Of a stretch of DNA of 64,000 nucleotides, positions 28,973 to 38,522 are shown piece by piece. Every line of letters begins with the position of its first letter. The stretch's first letter is position 1. Source of the DNA: Chrysomallon squamiferum (lineage: Eukaryota; Mollusca; Gastropoda; Neomphalida; Peltospiridae); the NCBI GenBank assembly GCA_012295275.1, contig CM022668.1:12913022-12977021 (forward strand), read 5' to 3'. A program made the translations under genes and the position numbers. The notes beneath the pieces are model-generated. The model saw only the letters and a program-made list of their open reading frames with translations, was not told the origin of the DNA and made no database searches.

Positions 28973-31444
28973 CAACAACCCCAACATTTACAACAAACGG
29001 CAGGCAACATTCAGAATCACTATTCACAACAGACACGAACAACAGTGAAATTCACAACATCGATAACAACGCTGACATTTACAACATCTTTACTTGCATG
29101 CATCAAATGACGGAGGTCTTTGGAGCGGAGAAAACGTCGCAGGTAAGCGATTTCGTGTCCTTTGCTGGGAAGTCGAGCTTCCAGACTGGGCAACGCAGCA
29201 GCAAGAAGTTTCTGAGCATCTGTGAAAATAAATAAACAAGTGAGTGAGTGAGTGAGTGAAGTGAGTGAGTGAAGTGAGTGAGTGAAATGAGTGAAGTGAG
29301 TGAGTGAAGTGAGTGAGTGAAGTGAGTGAGTGAGTGAAGTGAGTGAGGAGAGTGAGTGAAGTGAGTGAGTGAGTGAGTGAAGTGAGTGAGTGAGTGAGTG
29401 AGTGAAGTGAGTGAGTGAGTGAGTGAAGTGAGTGAGTGTAGTGAAGTGAGTGAAGTGAGTGAACTGAGTGAGTGAGTGAAGTGAGTGAGTGAAGTGAGTG
29501 AGTGAGTGAACTGAGTGAGTGAGTGAAGTGAGTGAAGTGAAGTGAGTGAGTGAAGTGAGTGAGTGAAGTGAGTGAAGTGAGTGAACTGAGTGAGTGAGTG
29601 AAGTGAGTGAAGTGAAGTGAGTGAGTGAAGTGAGTGAAGTGAGTGAGTGAGTGAGTGAAGTGAGTGAGTGAGTGTAGTGAAGTGAGTGAAGTGAGTGAAC
29701 TGAGTGAGTGAGTGAGTCAGTAAGTAAGTAAGTAAGCAAGCAAGTAAGTAAATAATTTTAAAAATTAACAAAACTAAAATATATATATAAAAAAATTAAA
29801 ATTAAAATTAAAATAAAAAAATTATTTATAAAATAAAAATAAAATATATTTAAATTTAATTGCATGAAGTATTTGCAAAATTGAAGGGGAATATGTTTGA
29901 TAAAGAAACACAAAATTAATTAACTTCATATCATGTTGTAATAATAGTATTATCTGATTTTAAAGTTATATCCAAAACTAACACCTCTCATTATCATCAT
30001 CATCATCATCATCATCATCATTATTTATATTTTTTTAATTATCTTTTTCACTTTACTGTTTAAGGATTGTATATAGTGAATAGTTAAAAAACTGAAAGGA
30101 TGGGGTGTAAAATTATCAAATACACCAAAAACACTGAACATACTCTTCAAAAAATATATAATAATAATAAAAAAAAATAAATAAATAAAAATTAAAAATA
30201 AACAAAACAAACCCACCCAAGACTTCAATATAATCAGAGAAATGGATAATAATTATAAAAAGCAACAATTTTTTATTATAATTATAATCAAACGGTTTTG
30301 ACTTGGTAATATGGATTCAAAAGTTCGATTATGATGTCTTTTTATAAATTATTTTTTTTCTTTTTGTTAATGCCAAAGAATCAGACTTCCATTACAAAAC
30401 AGATTTCAGAAGAATAAAAAAGAGAAATGAAATGGCACAGAATCAGAACAGATTCTTATCAAAGCATAAACTGGGTGAAAAAAAAAAGCAGCATCATTTT
30501 AAAAGGAAAATGAAAATGATAAGAAAGATGATTGAAACTGCCAGCCAAATTTCTAATGGGATTTCATTCTGTTCTCTCAACTGATGAAATAACATATAAA
30601 ATCTGGGTTATGAAATACATTTAATCTGAGTAAGCTTATTTTGTGGTTATTGACTTCAGTCTAAGAAATTCATTTGTCCATTTATTTATATAATTTATAT
30701 ATTTCATATGAATAACTGAAGTTGTTTTCTTTTTAGAATTTTAATTACTGCAAACATTTTATTTGACTTTTTATTTTAGATTTTTATTTTCTTCTCTTTC
30801 AGTGAAGTGAATTATAAATAATTAACTCAGTGACGAACCAAGGCACTGAATATGACTGAAATATATCTGATTTGAATGTTCTGTTATTTTATATTAAAAA
30901 ATATCAACAACAACCAAATAATGAAGATGTCTTTAGTAGCTATTAAGAAAAAAACATTTATAAAATCTCTAATTCTAAATTTATAGGAAACAACAGGAAT
31001 AAGTCTGTTTCTGTTAACATTTCTTATAAAATATATCTGCCTTTAATGGCCAAAGCTTAACTGTATGAAAATCTGAACTTGATATAATAATATTATGTAC
31101 AAGTGACTGACTTTAAGAAATTTCCATTTTTTTTTTTTTTTATAACTGCATATTTTGAGTAAAATAATCAATGATAAAGAATGAATCAATAAACTTTCTA
31201 ATTGAATATTATTTTATAGTCTTAATTTTTTTTTAACACAAGCCTTACATTCTACCAAATTCAACAACAATTATAATTCTAAAAAAAATACATAATTTTT
31301 ATAACAACATTTGGAAAACATTCTGTTATCTGTTCGATTAATTTGTACACACATTCAAAAATAAATCACTTCGTTTTTTTTTTTTTTTTTTTTTTTACCT
31401 GGATCTAGTGTCACCTTCGTATGGAGGGGGAGAATGACTGGCAT
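16020..31444 (-). CDS. MPP7: MAGUK p55 family scaffold, MPP3/MPP7 type, complete coding sequence (17 exons)
   Basis: Seventeen coding exons join in phase into 580 codons, against about 576-585 in human MPP7 and MPP3. Order from the N-terminus: two L27 domains ([28 protein letters not shown]), a PDZ domain ([20 protein letters not shown]), an SH3 domain ([20 protein letters not shown]), a basic hinge, and a GK domain starting at [10 protein letters not shown] and ending [10 protein letters not shown]. These proteins are membrane-associated scaffolds without enzyme activity; MPP7 joins DLG1 and LIN7 at junctions and synapses. The start ATG at 31442-31444 (MPVILPL, like MPV of MPP3) has an in-frame TGA 78 bases upstream. 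[16 protein letters not shown] favours MPP7 over MPP3. Several introns hold tandem arrays seeded at exon edges. The ancestral MPP3/7 gene is the alternative label. Confidence 0.95.
16916..17056 (-). CDS. MPP7: MPP7 exon, GK domain
   Basis: The acceptor ATATTCCAG ends at 17057 and the donor GTAGGT starts at 16915. It has 47 codons in phase 0, from [20 protein letters not shown] to EEDITRPFT. Human MPP7 has the same order of LRT, KPYVIFIKPPS and KPFTEEDF. Confidence 0.95.
17057..17745 (-). repeat. Tandem array seeded at the 5' edge of MPP7 exon 16916-17056
   Basis: About eight diverged copies, spaced roughly 70-110 bases, repeat GGAATATCAACACCTG, then TTTTAATAATTCTGTCC, TTATACTAATACAG and a TTAATTGCTAATTGTTACTG segment. 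The first copy touches the exon. On the minus strand the copies at about 17156, 17320, 17417 and 17631 carry TTGATATTYCAG- or CATTCCAG-like acceptors resembling the real one. Confidence 0.88.
18012..18655 (-). repeat. 65/43-base tandem array containing the MPP7 splice donor, 11 copies
   Basis: ACTGTCAGTACCTG recurs at 18041, 18106, 18171, 18236, 18279, 18344, 18387, 18452, 18517, 18582 and 18625. The steps are 65 bases, or 43 where a 22-base block (about GAGAAGGCAGCCTGTACTGT) is lost. The rightmost copy is the real exon-intron junction of exon 18636-18744. On the minus strand every copy reads CCTCATACACAG|GTACTG, so ten extra copies of the donor lie in the intron; the long units also copy CTTCTCA of the exon end. 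Confidence 0.95.
18636..18744 (-). CDS. MPP7: MPP7 exon, GK domain
   Basis: The acceptor TTTTAG lies above 18744. One base completes an Arg codon, then 36 codons run from [20 protein letters not shown] to [23 protein letters not shown] is the GMP-binding-like signature of GK domains. The last residues (TPHTQ) differ from the usual DVxP here; this is the part now copied in the tandem array. The donor used is CAG|GTACTG; ACA|GTAAGA nine bases further is an in-frame alternative. Confidence 0.93.
18768..19315 (-). repeat. ~110-base tandem array next to the 5' edge of MPP7 exon 18636-18744
   Basis: Five copies of a unit with TAACTCACAGACATACTGTG, ATGAATTTAAACATGTAAAT and AGAGAAATATTTGGTTATAT, starting at about 18770, 18880, 18985, 19087 and 19215. 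The array begins about 25 bases from the acceptor. The units carry TA microsatellites of different lengths. Confidence 0.88.
19385..19735. repeat. CATA and AAT microsatellites
   Basis: (CATA)n-like sequence at 19385-19640 is followed by (AAT/AAC)n at 19665-19735 in the intron between exons 18636-18744 and 19761-19854. Confidence 0.85.
19761..19854 (-). CDS. MPP7: MPP7 exon, GK domain
   Basis: The acceptor ATTTCAG is above 19854 and the donor GTTTAA starts at 19760 (a weak site). Phase is two bases, 30 codons, two bases. It completes PYTSR and gives [20 protein letters not shown], the usual GK order of VPYTSR then DGxEYHFxS. Confidence 0.93.
20104..20184 (-). CDS. MPP7: MPP7 exon, degenerate P-loop of GK domain
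   Basis: The acceptor CATTGCAG is above 20184 and the donor GTACGT is below 20104. It encodes [18 protein letters not shown] to [14 protein letters not shown] is the relic of the nucleotide-binding P-loop; like other MAGUK GK domains it lacks the GKS/T needed for catalysis. Confidence 0.93.
20235..20400 (-). repeat. ~48-base tandem repeat in MPP7 intron
   Basis: About four copies of a unit with GTGAATAATAATTAAATCTA and TAATTTCTGAGTCA, increasingly diverged. Confidence 0.75.
20623..20709 (-). CDS. MPP7: MPP7 exon, start of GK domain
   Basis: Phase is two bases, 28 codons, one base. It encodes [20 protein letters not shown] to FRPIVLIG. The IPTYEEV box and the IVLIG strand mark the start of the GK domain in p55 MAGUKs. 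Confidence 0.95.
20985..21450 (-). repeat. Degenerate AAAGT/AAAAT repeat
   Basis: Purine-rich pentanucleotide repeats with AAAGT and AAAAT units fill most of the intron 20710-21455, ending about six bases from the donor at 21455. On the MPP7 sense strand this is (ACTTT/ATTTT)n, rich in pyrimidine. Confidence 0.85.
21456..21542 (-). CDS. MPP7: MPP7 exon, basic SH3-GK hinge
   Basis: The acceptor TTTCAG is above 21542 and the donor GTAAAC is below 21456. It encodes [20 protein letters not shown] then MYHTVQNL. It is basic and matches in place the HOOK region of MPP7 (RRSFRLSRKDKK then SMYE). Confidence 0.9.
22024..22079 (-). CDS. MPP7: MPP7 small exon, hinge
   Basis: A 56-base exon between acceptor TATTTTAG and donor GTAAGT. 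It encodes [18 protein letters not shown]. It is basic and little conserved; it is supported by splice sites and by the phase match on both sides (AG+T before, A+GA after). Confidence 0.82.
22456..22652 (-). CDS. MPP7: MPP7 exon, SH3 domain
   Basis: The acceptor TTTTTTGCAG is above 22652, and the exon begins exactly with ATG. It encodes [43 protein letters not shown] and [12 protein letters not shown]. Human MPP7 and MPP3 share QDDxTWWQAK and RAGLIPSK. Intron 22653-23808 begins about 25 bases away with CATA/TA microsatellites. Confidence 0.96.
22680..22870. repeat. CATA / TATG / TA microsatellite with self-complementary arms
   Basis: ACATACATACATA followed by (TA)n, then TATGTATGTATA and (TA)n. 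The arms are complementary and could form a long hairpin beside the SH3 exon acceptor. Confidence 0.85.
23406..23800 (-). repeat. Three-copy ~130-base tandem array beside MPP7 exon 23809-23886
   Basis: Three copies of a block with ACAAGAAAAGCTATAAATAA, AGATCRAAATAAAAATGTAA, an (AAAT)n tract of variable length, CAGTAACTTATTAAATATAA and ACTATAACAATAATAATAC. The last copy ends at ACAGAACAAAAAGTCTAACC, which is the exon's donor (GTTAGAC on the minus strand). Confidence 0.8.
23809..23886 (-). CDS. MPP7: MPP7 exon, end of PDZ domain
   Basis: The acceptor TTTTGTAG is above 23886 and the donor GTTAGA is below 23809. It has 26 codons in phase 0: [14 protein letters not shown] (the last PDZ strand, like GxITFKIIP) then [12 protein letters not shown] leading to SH3. 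Confidence 0.92.
24039..24124 (-). CDS. MPP7: MPP7 exon, PDZ domain
   Basis: The acceptor TTACAG is above 24124 and the donor GTAAGT is below 24039. It has two bases plus 28 codons: [20 protein letters not shown] and PDEVIEML. Matches LIHVGDELREVNGI and RPEEIIQIL of MPP7. Confidence 0.95.
24914..24995 (-). CDS. MPP7: MPP7 exon, PDZ domain
   Basis: Acceptor CTCCAG and donor GTGAGA. It has 27 codons plus one base: [20 protein letters not shown] then GGAADRS. The carboxylate loop that is PLGATI in vertebrates reads PLGVTI across the junction. [12 protein letters not shown] is the p55 family PDZ signature. Confidence 0.95.
25502..25633 (-). CDS. MPP7: MPP7 exon, second L27 end and PDZ start
   Basis: The acceptor GGTTCAG is above 25633 and the donor GTCAGT is below 25502. 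It has 44 codons in phase 0: [18 protein letters not shown] to [16 protein letters not shown]. It corresponds to ALLSVHDTVAQKNYDP and VKIIRLVKNREPLG of MPP7. Its first 24 bases are repeated many times upstream on the minus strand. Confidence 0.95.
25610..26485 (-). repeat. 57-68-base tandem array seeded at the 5' edge of MPP7 exon 25502-25633
   Basis: TTTGTCATGTGTGTACAACA recurs at 25610, 25673, 25736, 25804, 25867, 25930, 25987, 26044 and 26101, followed by about seven eroded copies to 26485. The first is the real exon start. Units of 63 bases carry the exon start with its acceptor (GGTTCAG|GCTCTG on the minus strand); units of 57 bases lack the GCCTGA block and so lack that acceptor. Unit 63 equals 21 codons and stays open in frame with the exon. 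Confidence 0.95.
26880..27020. repeat. Two-copy direct repeat of ~55 bases
   Basis: TTAATGACACGATGGAATAC, AAATGCTTTTGTGTATATGA and ATGG occur at about 26882 and, one base different, at about 26969. Confidence 0.85.
27189..27269 (-). CDS. MPP7: MPP7 exon, second L27 domain
   Basis: The acceptor TATATCAG is above 27269 and the donor GTAATC is below 27189. It has 27 codons in phase 0: [15 protein letters not shown] then [15 protein letters not shown]3 has ERELLQLLSTPHLR at this position, the core of the second L27. Confidence 0.93.
27320..27520 (-). repeat. ~70-base degenerate tandem repeat in MPP7 intron
   Basis: About three copies of TCTGTAGAAACTAATTGATG, TATATGTAGAAAATAGTTAT and AAACAGATAAAAA, beginning roughly 50 bases from exon 27189-27269. 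Confidence 0.65.
27822..27893 (-). CDS. MPP7: MPP7 exon, between the two L27 domains
   Basis: The acceptor TTGTTGTAG is above 27893 and the donor GTAATT is below 27822. It has 24 codons in phase 0: [20 protein letters not shown] then QAAE. It is arginine-rich; the vertebrate counterpart is [20 protein letters not shown]. Only the phase 0 reading lacks a stop. Confidence 0.88.
28340..28745. repeat. GAT/AAT trinucleotide microsatellite
   Basis: Interrupted (GAT)n and (AAT)n with AAC and AGT variants. It creates long artificial open frames on both strands (poly-Asn, poly-Leu) that have no other sign of being genes. Confidence 0.92.
29083..29219 (-). CDS. MPP7: MPP7 exon, first L27 domain
   Basis: The acceptor TTTTCACAG is above 29219. 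It has two bases plus 45 codons: [36 protein letters not shown] and HASKDV. Matches LLAALPAQLQ and LxFLxxxFxEKSLxxLMKIHEKL of MPP7/MPP3. The donor is placed at GTT|GTAAAT because only that keeps the next exon open; AA|GTAAAG eleven bases earlier would put a stop in the next exon. Confidence 0.88.
29238..29752 (-). repeat. ~500-base GTGA/AGTGA array beside MPP7 first L27 exon
   Basis: The array is built of GTGA and AGTGA units and starts about 20 bases from the acceptor of exon 29083-29219. Higher-order blocks about 100-120 bases long (for example those containing GAACTGAGTGAGTGAGTGAA) repeat within it. On the MPP7 sense strand it reads CACT/TCACT and has no stop in two frames, giving long Ser-Leu-Thr-His shadow frames that run into the exon. 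Confidence 0.93.
31399..31444 (-). CDS. MPP7: MPP7 first coding exon with start codon
   Basis: ATG at 31442-31444 begins [15 protein letters not shown], and the last base joins to AT of the next exon to give Asp. MPP3 likewise starts MPV. An in-frame TGA 78 bases upstream, with no ATG between, supports this start. The donor GTAAAA is followed directly by a poly-T run of about 20 on the plus strand. Confidence 0.9.
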
Positions 31445-31524
31445 TGTCTCGCAGCGCTCCCTGGAGGAGACGGGAAGATAACCCACTGTAGCATCAGCAG
31501 CAACATACCATCAGTTCACATAGT
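31445..31524 (-). other. MPP7: MPP7 5' UTR segment
   Basis: The coding exon extends 80 bases upstream of the ATG to an acceptor TGTTTCAG above 31524. This implies at least one more 5' non-coding exon further right. Confidence 0.75.
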
Positions 31525-31934
31525 ACTGAAACAGAAAATGAAGTAGGAAACCTTATTAAGACAAATCCAATAAAAAGACCACATTTTACAGACGGCAGTG
31601 CTAACAGTGTATTAAGAGAACTCAGCCAAGCTGCAAACAATCTATTACTTTTGCTGTGTAGACGAGAATTGCAAAATTAAGCTACTGCTTTGTTCTTGCT
31701 GACTCGGGTATATTTATTAAGAAATGAAATTTGTTTAGCTTGCTTGGTCTGGAGAAAAGGAAAGGAAACAGGTCGAAAACTCAGTGATAACATCAGTTTT
31801 ATCAGAAAACTCAGTTATGAAAGTAATTTAATCCAGATAAGGTTATTTTGTGGCTTAATCTATAAAGACTCCCTCCAGTTTGATGAAACATTTAATTTCA
31901 ATAAGCTTATTTTTGAGCATTAAACAAAAATTCT

Positions 31935-31973
<39 letters not shown>

Positions 31974-32339
31974 GATTTTCAAGTTATGTTACAAAAAAAA
32001 AAATTTAACACATAAACACGTACACAAATATTGCTGCAACAACTTTTTATACCCTAATCGAAATCCTGAATTTAACACTGAAGACTCCTCTTCGAAAATA
32101 AACACAAAAAATAATAATAACAGAAACCTGGCAATAACACACCCACTATTACATTAAGTCTGGTCAGGTGGTCTTAATAAAAGTTTCAGTTTATTGAATC
32201 AATAGGAAAATGGCTGAGACATCTGTTATCCAACAAGCAGCAATCTGATCAGTTAGTTCACAATGAAAATGTGGGTATCGCTGACAAAAACATACACAAG
32301 AAAAACGAGAATCTGAACAGAGCAGATTATGATTAGTTT

Positions 32340-33000
32340 TCATTTATTCTTCTTTAAAAAAAAAAAAAAAAAAACAGCTTATATAACTTTGTTGAAATGC
32401 ATTTGATTAGTTTTCACTATTTTAAAATTCTTTTTTTTTTTTTTTTTATTCTTCTTTAAAAAAAAAAGAAAATTAAACAGCTTATATAACCTTTCCTGTT
32501 GAAGTAAATTTTCAAAACTAATATTTTATTTGATTAGTTTTCACAAGCTCTTTAAAATGCATTGTATTTCTGTTATTATTTATTCTTGTGTTTTTTCCCC
32601 TTTTTTTTTGGAAAGTAAAAAATAAAATAAATACATTTATTTTAAAGAAATTCTATAGCCTTTCCTGTAAACTTAATTTTCAAACCAAATATTTTATTTC
32701 ATTAGTTTTCACAAGCTCTTTATAATGCACAGTATTTCTGTTATTATGCCTTCTTCGTTAAAAATTTAAACAAATTATATAACCTTTCCTGTTCAGTTAA
32801 TTTTCAAAACAAATATTTTATTGTATTAGTTTTCAAAAGCTCTTTAAAATACACTGTACTTTTGTTACTATATATTTTTCTTTTTTTCCCCTTTTTTCTT
32901 AAAGAAAAAAATAAATAAAAAATAAAATTAAAACTTTAAACACATTATATAACCTTTCCTGTTCTGATAATTTTCAAAACAAATATTTTTTATTTGTTAG
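32340..33000 (-). repeat. ~140-base degenerate tandem repeat
   Basis: About five copies of a block with TTTTGATTAGTTTTCACAAG, CTCTTTAAAATGCACTGTAT, TTCTGTTATTAT and ATATAACCTTTCCTGTT, separated by poly-A or poly-T runs of varying length. Confidence 0.8.
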
Positions 33001-34363
33001 ACACATATTTATTAAAAACACAGATTAAATGTTTTATTATACTGAAACAAAACGATAGTTAATACAATATTTCTTGTTACATGTTATTAATGAAATTATT
33101 AAGAACACAACAAATGAATACTGATTAAAATTAGCACAGTTATTGATTTTAATACCTAATTTATTATAAATATTCTTTAAATCAGAACTGACATTAAATT
33201 AAAACAAATATAACATTAAAAAAAGAAAATTAAATTAAAACAAATATAATATGAAAATAAATTAAATTAAAACAAATATAATACGAAAAATAAATTAAAT
33301 TAAAACAAACGTAATATGAAAAAAGAAAAATCAAATTAAAAATAAATATTAAAAAATAAATTAAATTAAAACACACTAATAAATTCAATACATTTTATTT
33401 AAAATTACTTTTTCTGCTCATTACAAAAGTATTCATTTTACTTTTTCTTTTTCTTTTTTTTTTTTTTTGATCAGTATTTTTTATTATTACATGTCAGAGT
33501 TGATATTTAAGAAGAACACAGACGTATAAATGTTTTAACAGATGTGAACGAAATAAGACTGGCAGCTTATTTTCCCGAACGGCTCTCATTTTTCCAAAGG
33601 AACTCTAATCAGCACTGAGTGATGAACCAGAAAATGTATTTAACCAAATCGTGTTCCATCATAAATTAAATAAAACTTGAGACTTAATCACATTAATTTT
33701 ATGTTGCTGGCTGCAACTGATAACAGAAGCTACTGCTGCATGGTGCCATTTGGCTCGAAATACAGAGACCACTTTCTCGTGCCAGAATTATAAAAATCTT
33801 TATTTTTATGTGCAAGGAATGTTTTCCTGGCTGGATGCAGTTTTTAAGAGAATGATTGAGTGGAATGAAAGATTATGAGATGCAAGGCTTGATAAATAAT
33901 CTCGTGTATTGTACTGTTTGTTGTTTTTTTTTTTTATATCTTTTTCTTTAAAAAAAAAAAAAGCAAGCAAGAATTAAAATTAAAAAAAAATAAATAAATA
34001 AAATAAAATTAAATAAATAAATAAATAAATAAATAAAATAATAAATAAAAAAATAAATAAATAAAAAAAATAAATAAATAATAATAAAAATTAAAATTAA
34101 AAAATTAAAAATTAATAAACAAAATAATACAAAATACAAACACAATGGTATTTTCTTAAAAATGATAATTTCAACAACAACAACAACAATAATAAAAAAA
34201 AATAAAATAAAATAAAATAAAATAAAATAAAATAAAAACAATTAAATTAAATTAAAATAAAATAAAATAAAATAAAAATTAAAATTAAATTAAATTAAAT
34301 TAAATTAAATTAAATTAAATTAAAAAAATAAAATAAAGTATAATATTACATCCATACACTTAA

Positions 34364-34397
<34 letters not shown>

Positions 34398-34977
34398 AGA
34401 TTTTAAAACATTACATTTCATTCGGTAACTGTAAGCTTCTGAACTGCAGATAACTAATGACAAATAGTATATGTCATGGTTCTTAAAACGATTTCTCAAA
34501 TCAAGGCAATGAGTTAGGAAGATAATTTCTTTTCTCAAGCACTAATCACTATAAATCTTTCCTAAGAACACTGCTTTAATCTTCTCAGAGAAAACAGAAA
34601 TGCACTTCTGAAAAAGCCACACACCATCTGTGTAACAAACCTATGTAAATCGTGGTAGACATACATTTCAGCTTGAATTCTTTTAGAGTTAAGTGCAACT
34701 AAAACATTGTTTTTAAAGAAAAAAAACAACCACAAAGTAATCTAACAGAACTATGATAATAGATTTAATATGTATGATTTAAAAGAATGTTTAATATTTT
34801 TGGATATTTAAATAATTTTTCAAAATAATTCTAACAATTATTTGTACACACACAGACACGTATACACATTTATTCTTCAACAATTAATGTCAAATTTATT
34901 ACAGATTACATTCTATCAAACTAAAAGGTTTTTTAATTCTTTTTTTCTGGTCAGCAATAATAATAATAATGATACCA

Positions 34978-35009
<32 letters not shown>

Positions 35010-35714
35010 AATGATCATAATAATAGTAAAGAGTTTGAGAAATGATAGAAAAAAAATATTACTCCAATAATTCTCACTCTGCTTTTCAGATGTGACCAAA
35101 ACGGTCTGTTAATAATACCATATTAATACTGTGAAGCAATTCAAAATTACACCATTGAGATCCAAAATGCATTCACGCTTGCGTGTATCACAGTATTAAA
35201 ATTATGAAATCATAGAAAATGTCAAGTAATTATGGCTGACATTACACCAAATGTCACTTAAGCAATCTCATCCAAAAGCAACAAGATTTAAAAAAAAAAA
35301 AAAATGTTAAAAAAGGAGAAAAAAAAAAAAAAAGAAGAAAAAAAAAAGCCATTTCCCTGGCAATAAATAAACATCAAATCGGCAATTGCTTCAGCCGAGA
35401 TGACACTGACCGACTGGCTTCGGTATTTTGATGTTTCTAAATGTTTTCATACAAAATTAAGATACTATTTCCCAGAAGACAAATATGGACACAATAGTCA
35501 CTGGATACAGGTCTCTGAAGCAGAGTCGTGCTTCTACAATCAATAGTCAGCTGTGTGGACAACGCTATCTCAATCAATAACTCTGACAGGCACAAAATGA
35601 GGTCCTAGCGTGTTCAAAAGGAACGACTGTGAAGGACTCTTTTGGACGCATTTACAGAATTAGCAACATCACATCATCATCGCAATTAATTTGATGATTT
35701 TTGTGGGGATTTTT

Positions 35715-35745
<31 letters not shown>

Positions 35746-36082
35746 TTCTGAAAGGGAAGAAGGCAAGGTCTAAAAATAAAATAACAAGTATAAATGGGTT
35801 ATCAGTTTGAGTGAATTGTATTATATTTGGAATTTGTTGATCAGGAGCTGAATGTGTGTATATATACAGACAGACACTTTTATACAAATACACACAAGCT
35901 GAATATCTGAATGGCTGGATGGGGAAACTGGACAGACTGATTAAGTGATGGATTATAAGTGACTATGAGAATCGATAAATTTGTAAATGTTTATTGTTTG
36001 TGACTGTGCGTTGGTTCTGTTTATGTATATGTATATGTGAGTCAGTGATTTTATATGTGTATATGTGAATGATAGAGAGGGG

Positions 36083-36083
36083 T

Positions 36084-36166
<83 letters not shown>
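36083..36166. repeat. (GA)n microsatellite
   Basis: GATA units at 36086-36097 run into about 34 uninterrupted GA units. Confidence 0.95.
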
Positions 36167-36168
<2 letters not shown>

Positions 36169-37293
36169 CATATCTGATCATCACTGTATATATTTCTGGA
36201 ATCAGAAGCAAGCTCTGGATATAATTATTGTGGAAATATTGTTAACTGAAATGATTATTTCAAACTGAAAATGATTTAGTTATAAAATATGAGTATTCTT
36301 CATATTACTTTTTTTTTTTGGAAAAATTTGGGATGTAAAAGTAACATTCCAAATCCTTGTAAACAAAACAGTATCAAAAGATAAATTAAGTAGGCTAAGC
36401 AAGTCAAAAATATCAGGAATATAATATATACATCACTAAATATTATTTACATCAAAATCTACACCCAGTTTATCCTGATGAATAAAACATGAAACAAAAT
36501 ATCAAGAATATAAAAAGCATTAGTTTATGGAACGTGTAGTAAAGCCCAGGATTACTTGTGTCTCAGTAAACATTACATCTGAATCCTTGCAATGTTTCTC
36601 TGCACTAAGCTAAATTAAATACTTTCTTGGAAGAAAAAGAACTTGTCGTGAATATTTAGCACAGATATTATTTGATTCTAGATCATACAGGAAAGCAGGG
36701 AAATGCAGATGGATATTGGTCAAACATGGCCATCTCATAAAGCAAACAAACTGATGATGACTTTGCCAATTTACTTTTCAAAGTCTGTGCCATTTGGACA
36801 AAAATGTAGCAAGTAGTTTTTGTGTGTGTGAGAAAATAATGGCACTACTGAATACACTCTTTCCAAGCCAAACGACATTTTTGGACAATCCTTTAAGCAA
36901 ACATTACAAATGACATTGGCCACACATTAGCATATCATGTCTGGGCAACCGATAAAGAGATTTGACTTGTTCCTTAACATAATTACCTTCTCAGTGTTTT
37001 TAATATAACAGCCACGTCTGTGCTTATAAAATTGTAAAAAAAAAAACAAAAAACCAATCACTTGTTTCAAATCCAAATTTCAGATATGCAGTTAGTTCAT
37101 TTTTGTTATTAGATATGATTTTGAAAAACTTTACAAATCTGATTTATTACATATGTTTTCAAAAATTTATTTCATTACTATCTGAAAGACCAAATAATAA
37201 AAATTCCAGTTTAAATTAAGATAATTATCATGTGTCTGACACAAAAAATGGATAAACAAATGGTTGATGAGAGACTTATTTTATCTGAATGTT

Positions 37294-37351
<58 letters not shown>

Positions 37352-38475
37352 TGTGTAAAATACAGTTAGAAATATTTAACTTTGTAATGGAATGGATAGA
37401 TGACAATATATAGTTTAAATTCATAAATTTAAAAAAAAAAAAAGTATATGTAAAGAAAATAATGTGAAAATTACTACTTTTGTCACTAAATCAGTTTTGC
37501 TGCTAGATAAAAGTTATGTCTTTATTGAATATAATACTAAAAAAATGTAACATTTGAAATAATAAAAAAAAAAGTAATTCAAAGGTAATTTTCATGGATA
37601 TTTTGAAATAATAATAATAATAATAAAAAAGAAAGTATCAATAACAAGGAAACCGACATCTAATCAACACAGAGAGAAAAAGACCTGAAAATGGCCTCCA
37701 GAAACAAAAACAGAACAAAACCAATTTGGGTCAAAAAATACCGTAACCATAATCCAGGCACCCAGAGCCATTTGGTAGGGGAGGACTTCAGGTCAGGTTT
37801 GTTAATACAGGGAGCAGGAATCAATATGCCCAGAACAACCCTAAGGGCAACATCTTCAATACAAATTTACGTTACACGTTAGTAACAACCTATCTAATGA
37901 AAACAAAATTAGTGAAGAGAAGCTGAGCCTGCCCATTAAAAAATTATCCATAATGGAAGCTTCAAAGGAGACACAAAAGATTATCTTCTGAAAATGGTTA
38001 ATCAATTCACCCTCGGATGATCTGGGGAAAAAGCAATTTGTACTAAAGCTTTAACAGATAAGATGATAGCACAGAAACATCTGCATATATTGGTGATAAA
38101 TAAAGATGTATAGAACAACCCTGAATTAAAGATTTTTTTTTTTTTAAAAAGGAAAGTGTATTTTAACAGATATAAGCACTCTTTTAGAAGGCCTGTCTAT
38201 AATGAACGTTTTGTTTAAAGTACTCGATATAATTTTATTCTTGCAAAGGATTTTTGACATATAATTTTGAGAATTATAAGAATACTTATGTTACTGTGTA
38301 AGACAGATATTTTTTGTAAAGTAAATGGTATTTTCTGTATAATTATAATAAGTAGCATTTTAATAGAAAATTACAAAATTTTTACTTGTGATAATCTCTG
38401 TGATGATGTGTAACATATGTCAACTAATATTATTTTATGTTCATATAGTGTGTATGTGTTTTATGTGTTTGTTAG

Positions 38476-38522
<47 letters not shown>

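Noticed and set aside
29220-29771. Ser-Leu-Thr-His repeat proteins of more than 200 residues
   Set aside because: The array is intronic GTGA/AGTGA; only the part below 29220 is MPP7 exon, and the frame choice there is set by homology to L27.
37691-37882. 63-codon plus-strand open frame, relatively GC-rich
   Set aside because: No recognisable motif and no supporting neighbours; left unannotated.
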